This document shows positions 63,637-64,000 of a DNA stretch of 64,000 nt, piece after piece. Position 1 is the first letter of the stretch; every line of letters begins with the position of its first letter. The stretch lies in NCBI GenBank assembly GCA_024195585.1, contig SWBL01000093.1, positions 89,265-153,264 on the forward strand, in the 5' to 3' direction. The translations under genes were made by a program, and so were the position numbers. This DNA is from Aureobasidium sp. EXF-3400. Lineage: Eukaryota; Ascomycota; Dothideomycetes; Dothideales; Saccotheciaceae. The notes beneath the pieces are model-generated. The model was not told the origin of the DNA and did no database searches. It saw only the letters and a program-made list of their open reading frames with translations.

Positions 63637-64000
63637 TTAAGGGTTCTCCTTGGCGAACTTGACACCCTTCTCAATGTTACCCTTGAGATCCTTGAGACAG
63701 GCGTCGAGGAGCTTCTGCTCGTAGTCGGTGATCTGGCCAACGGGGTGGATCTTCTCAACACCGTTGGGGCCGAGCTCGACCTGCGAGGCGAAGAAGTCAA
63801 CACCCTGGTCCTTGTAGAGGGGAGAGTCAACGAAAGTGGGCTCAATGACACCCTTCTCGCCCTGAGCGGCCTTGAGGAGGGACTCAGCGAAACGGGCACC
63901 AGCCATGGCCATGGAGAGAGTGGCAGAGCCAGCACCGCCCTTGGCCTGGACGACCTCGTCACCACCGAACTGGACGCGCTTGACGTAGGCGTCGAGCTGC
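63637..64000 (-). CDS. MDH1: NAD-malate dehydrogenase, C-terminal part (5' end outside window)
   Basis: Partial gene, about 120 residues visible in a single exon. It interconverts malate and oxaloacetate; the sequence fits the mitochondrial/bacterial-type enzyme. Seen: [39 protein letters not shown], then [32 protein letters not shown] and [19 protein letters not shown]. The end is KENP, without the SKL-type signal of peroxisomal isoforms, which favours the mitochondrial form. Codon use is strongly biased, as expected for a highly expressed gene. It converges on the NLR gene with only 85 bp between stops. Confidence 0.93.
   Translation of the reverse strand, partial: QLDAYVKRVQFGGDEVVQAKGGAGSATLSMAMAGARFAESLLKAAQGEKGVIEPTFVDSPLYKDQGVDFFASQVELGPNGVEKIHPVGQITDYEQKLLDACLKDLKGNIEKGVKFAKENP

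Overview
This window is nuclear DNA of a filamentous ascomycete. Genes are dense, on both strands, and cut by many 45-85 bp GT-AG introns. The gene content (CipC/DUF3759, an Asp f 2/Pra1-type zincophore, a GLTP of the HET-C2 type, an NB-ARC/TPR NLR) is fungal. The style best fits Dothideomycetes, perhaps an Aureobasidium-like black yeast; that placement is an inference from protein style, not a search. No rRNA, CRISPR array, intact transposon or convincing tRNA was seen. Exon joins were worked out by hand, and each multi-exon model closes in frame.

Layout. 1-15 kb: a partial mitochondrial acidic protein, CAND1/TIP120, RNA polymerase III subunit RPC4, an epoxide hydrolase, a Lys-rich nuclear-type protein, a small secreted protein, GEP4 (PGP phosphatase), SmD3, and an Irc6/p34-like protein. 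15-34 kb: a long coiled-coil protein, an F-box/LRR protein, a SYG1/XPR1 phosphate transporter, CipC-like DUF3759, an alpha/beta-hydrolase that has lost its catalytic Ser and His, a Dal5-type MFS transporter, an SDR, and a gamma-tubulin-complex protein. 34-38.5 kb: a zinc-acquisition locus. 39-52 kb: an F-box-like protein, a GT34 glycosyltransferase, GLTP, a DUF1115-type protein, SGT1, an orphan, an AIM25-type scramblase and SEN2. 52-55.6 kb is gene-poor. 55.6-64 kb: dual-targeted carnitine acetyltransferase, a two-TM membrane protein divergent from an NLR, and the 3' end of malate dehydrogenase.

The most notable system is at 34.4-38.5 kb. A ZIP zinc transporter with a long extracellular N-terminus carrying six C-x8-C modules (five with CHxH) is transcribed divergently from an Asp f 2/Pra1-like secreted HRxxH protein, which itself ends in two CHTH...HC modules. 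The layout matches the zrfC-aspf2 and ZRT1-PRA1 loci of other fungi. The shared 793-bp promoter carries ZafA-like (CAAGGT) and PacC-like (GCCAAG) hexamers close together. In the ZIP gene, four introns interrupt the Cys modules at exactly the same codon and phase, a clear trace of tandem exon duplication.

A second theme is self-recognition or immunity: an NLR with an N-terminal Ser-hydrolase domain, NB-ARC and TPRs, head-to-head with an unnamed two-TM protein. GLTP (HET-C2 family) and SGT1 lie 15-20 kb away. A functional link among these is speculative.
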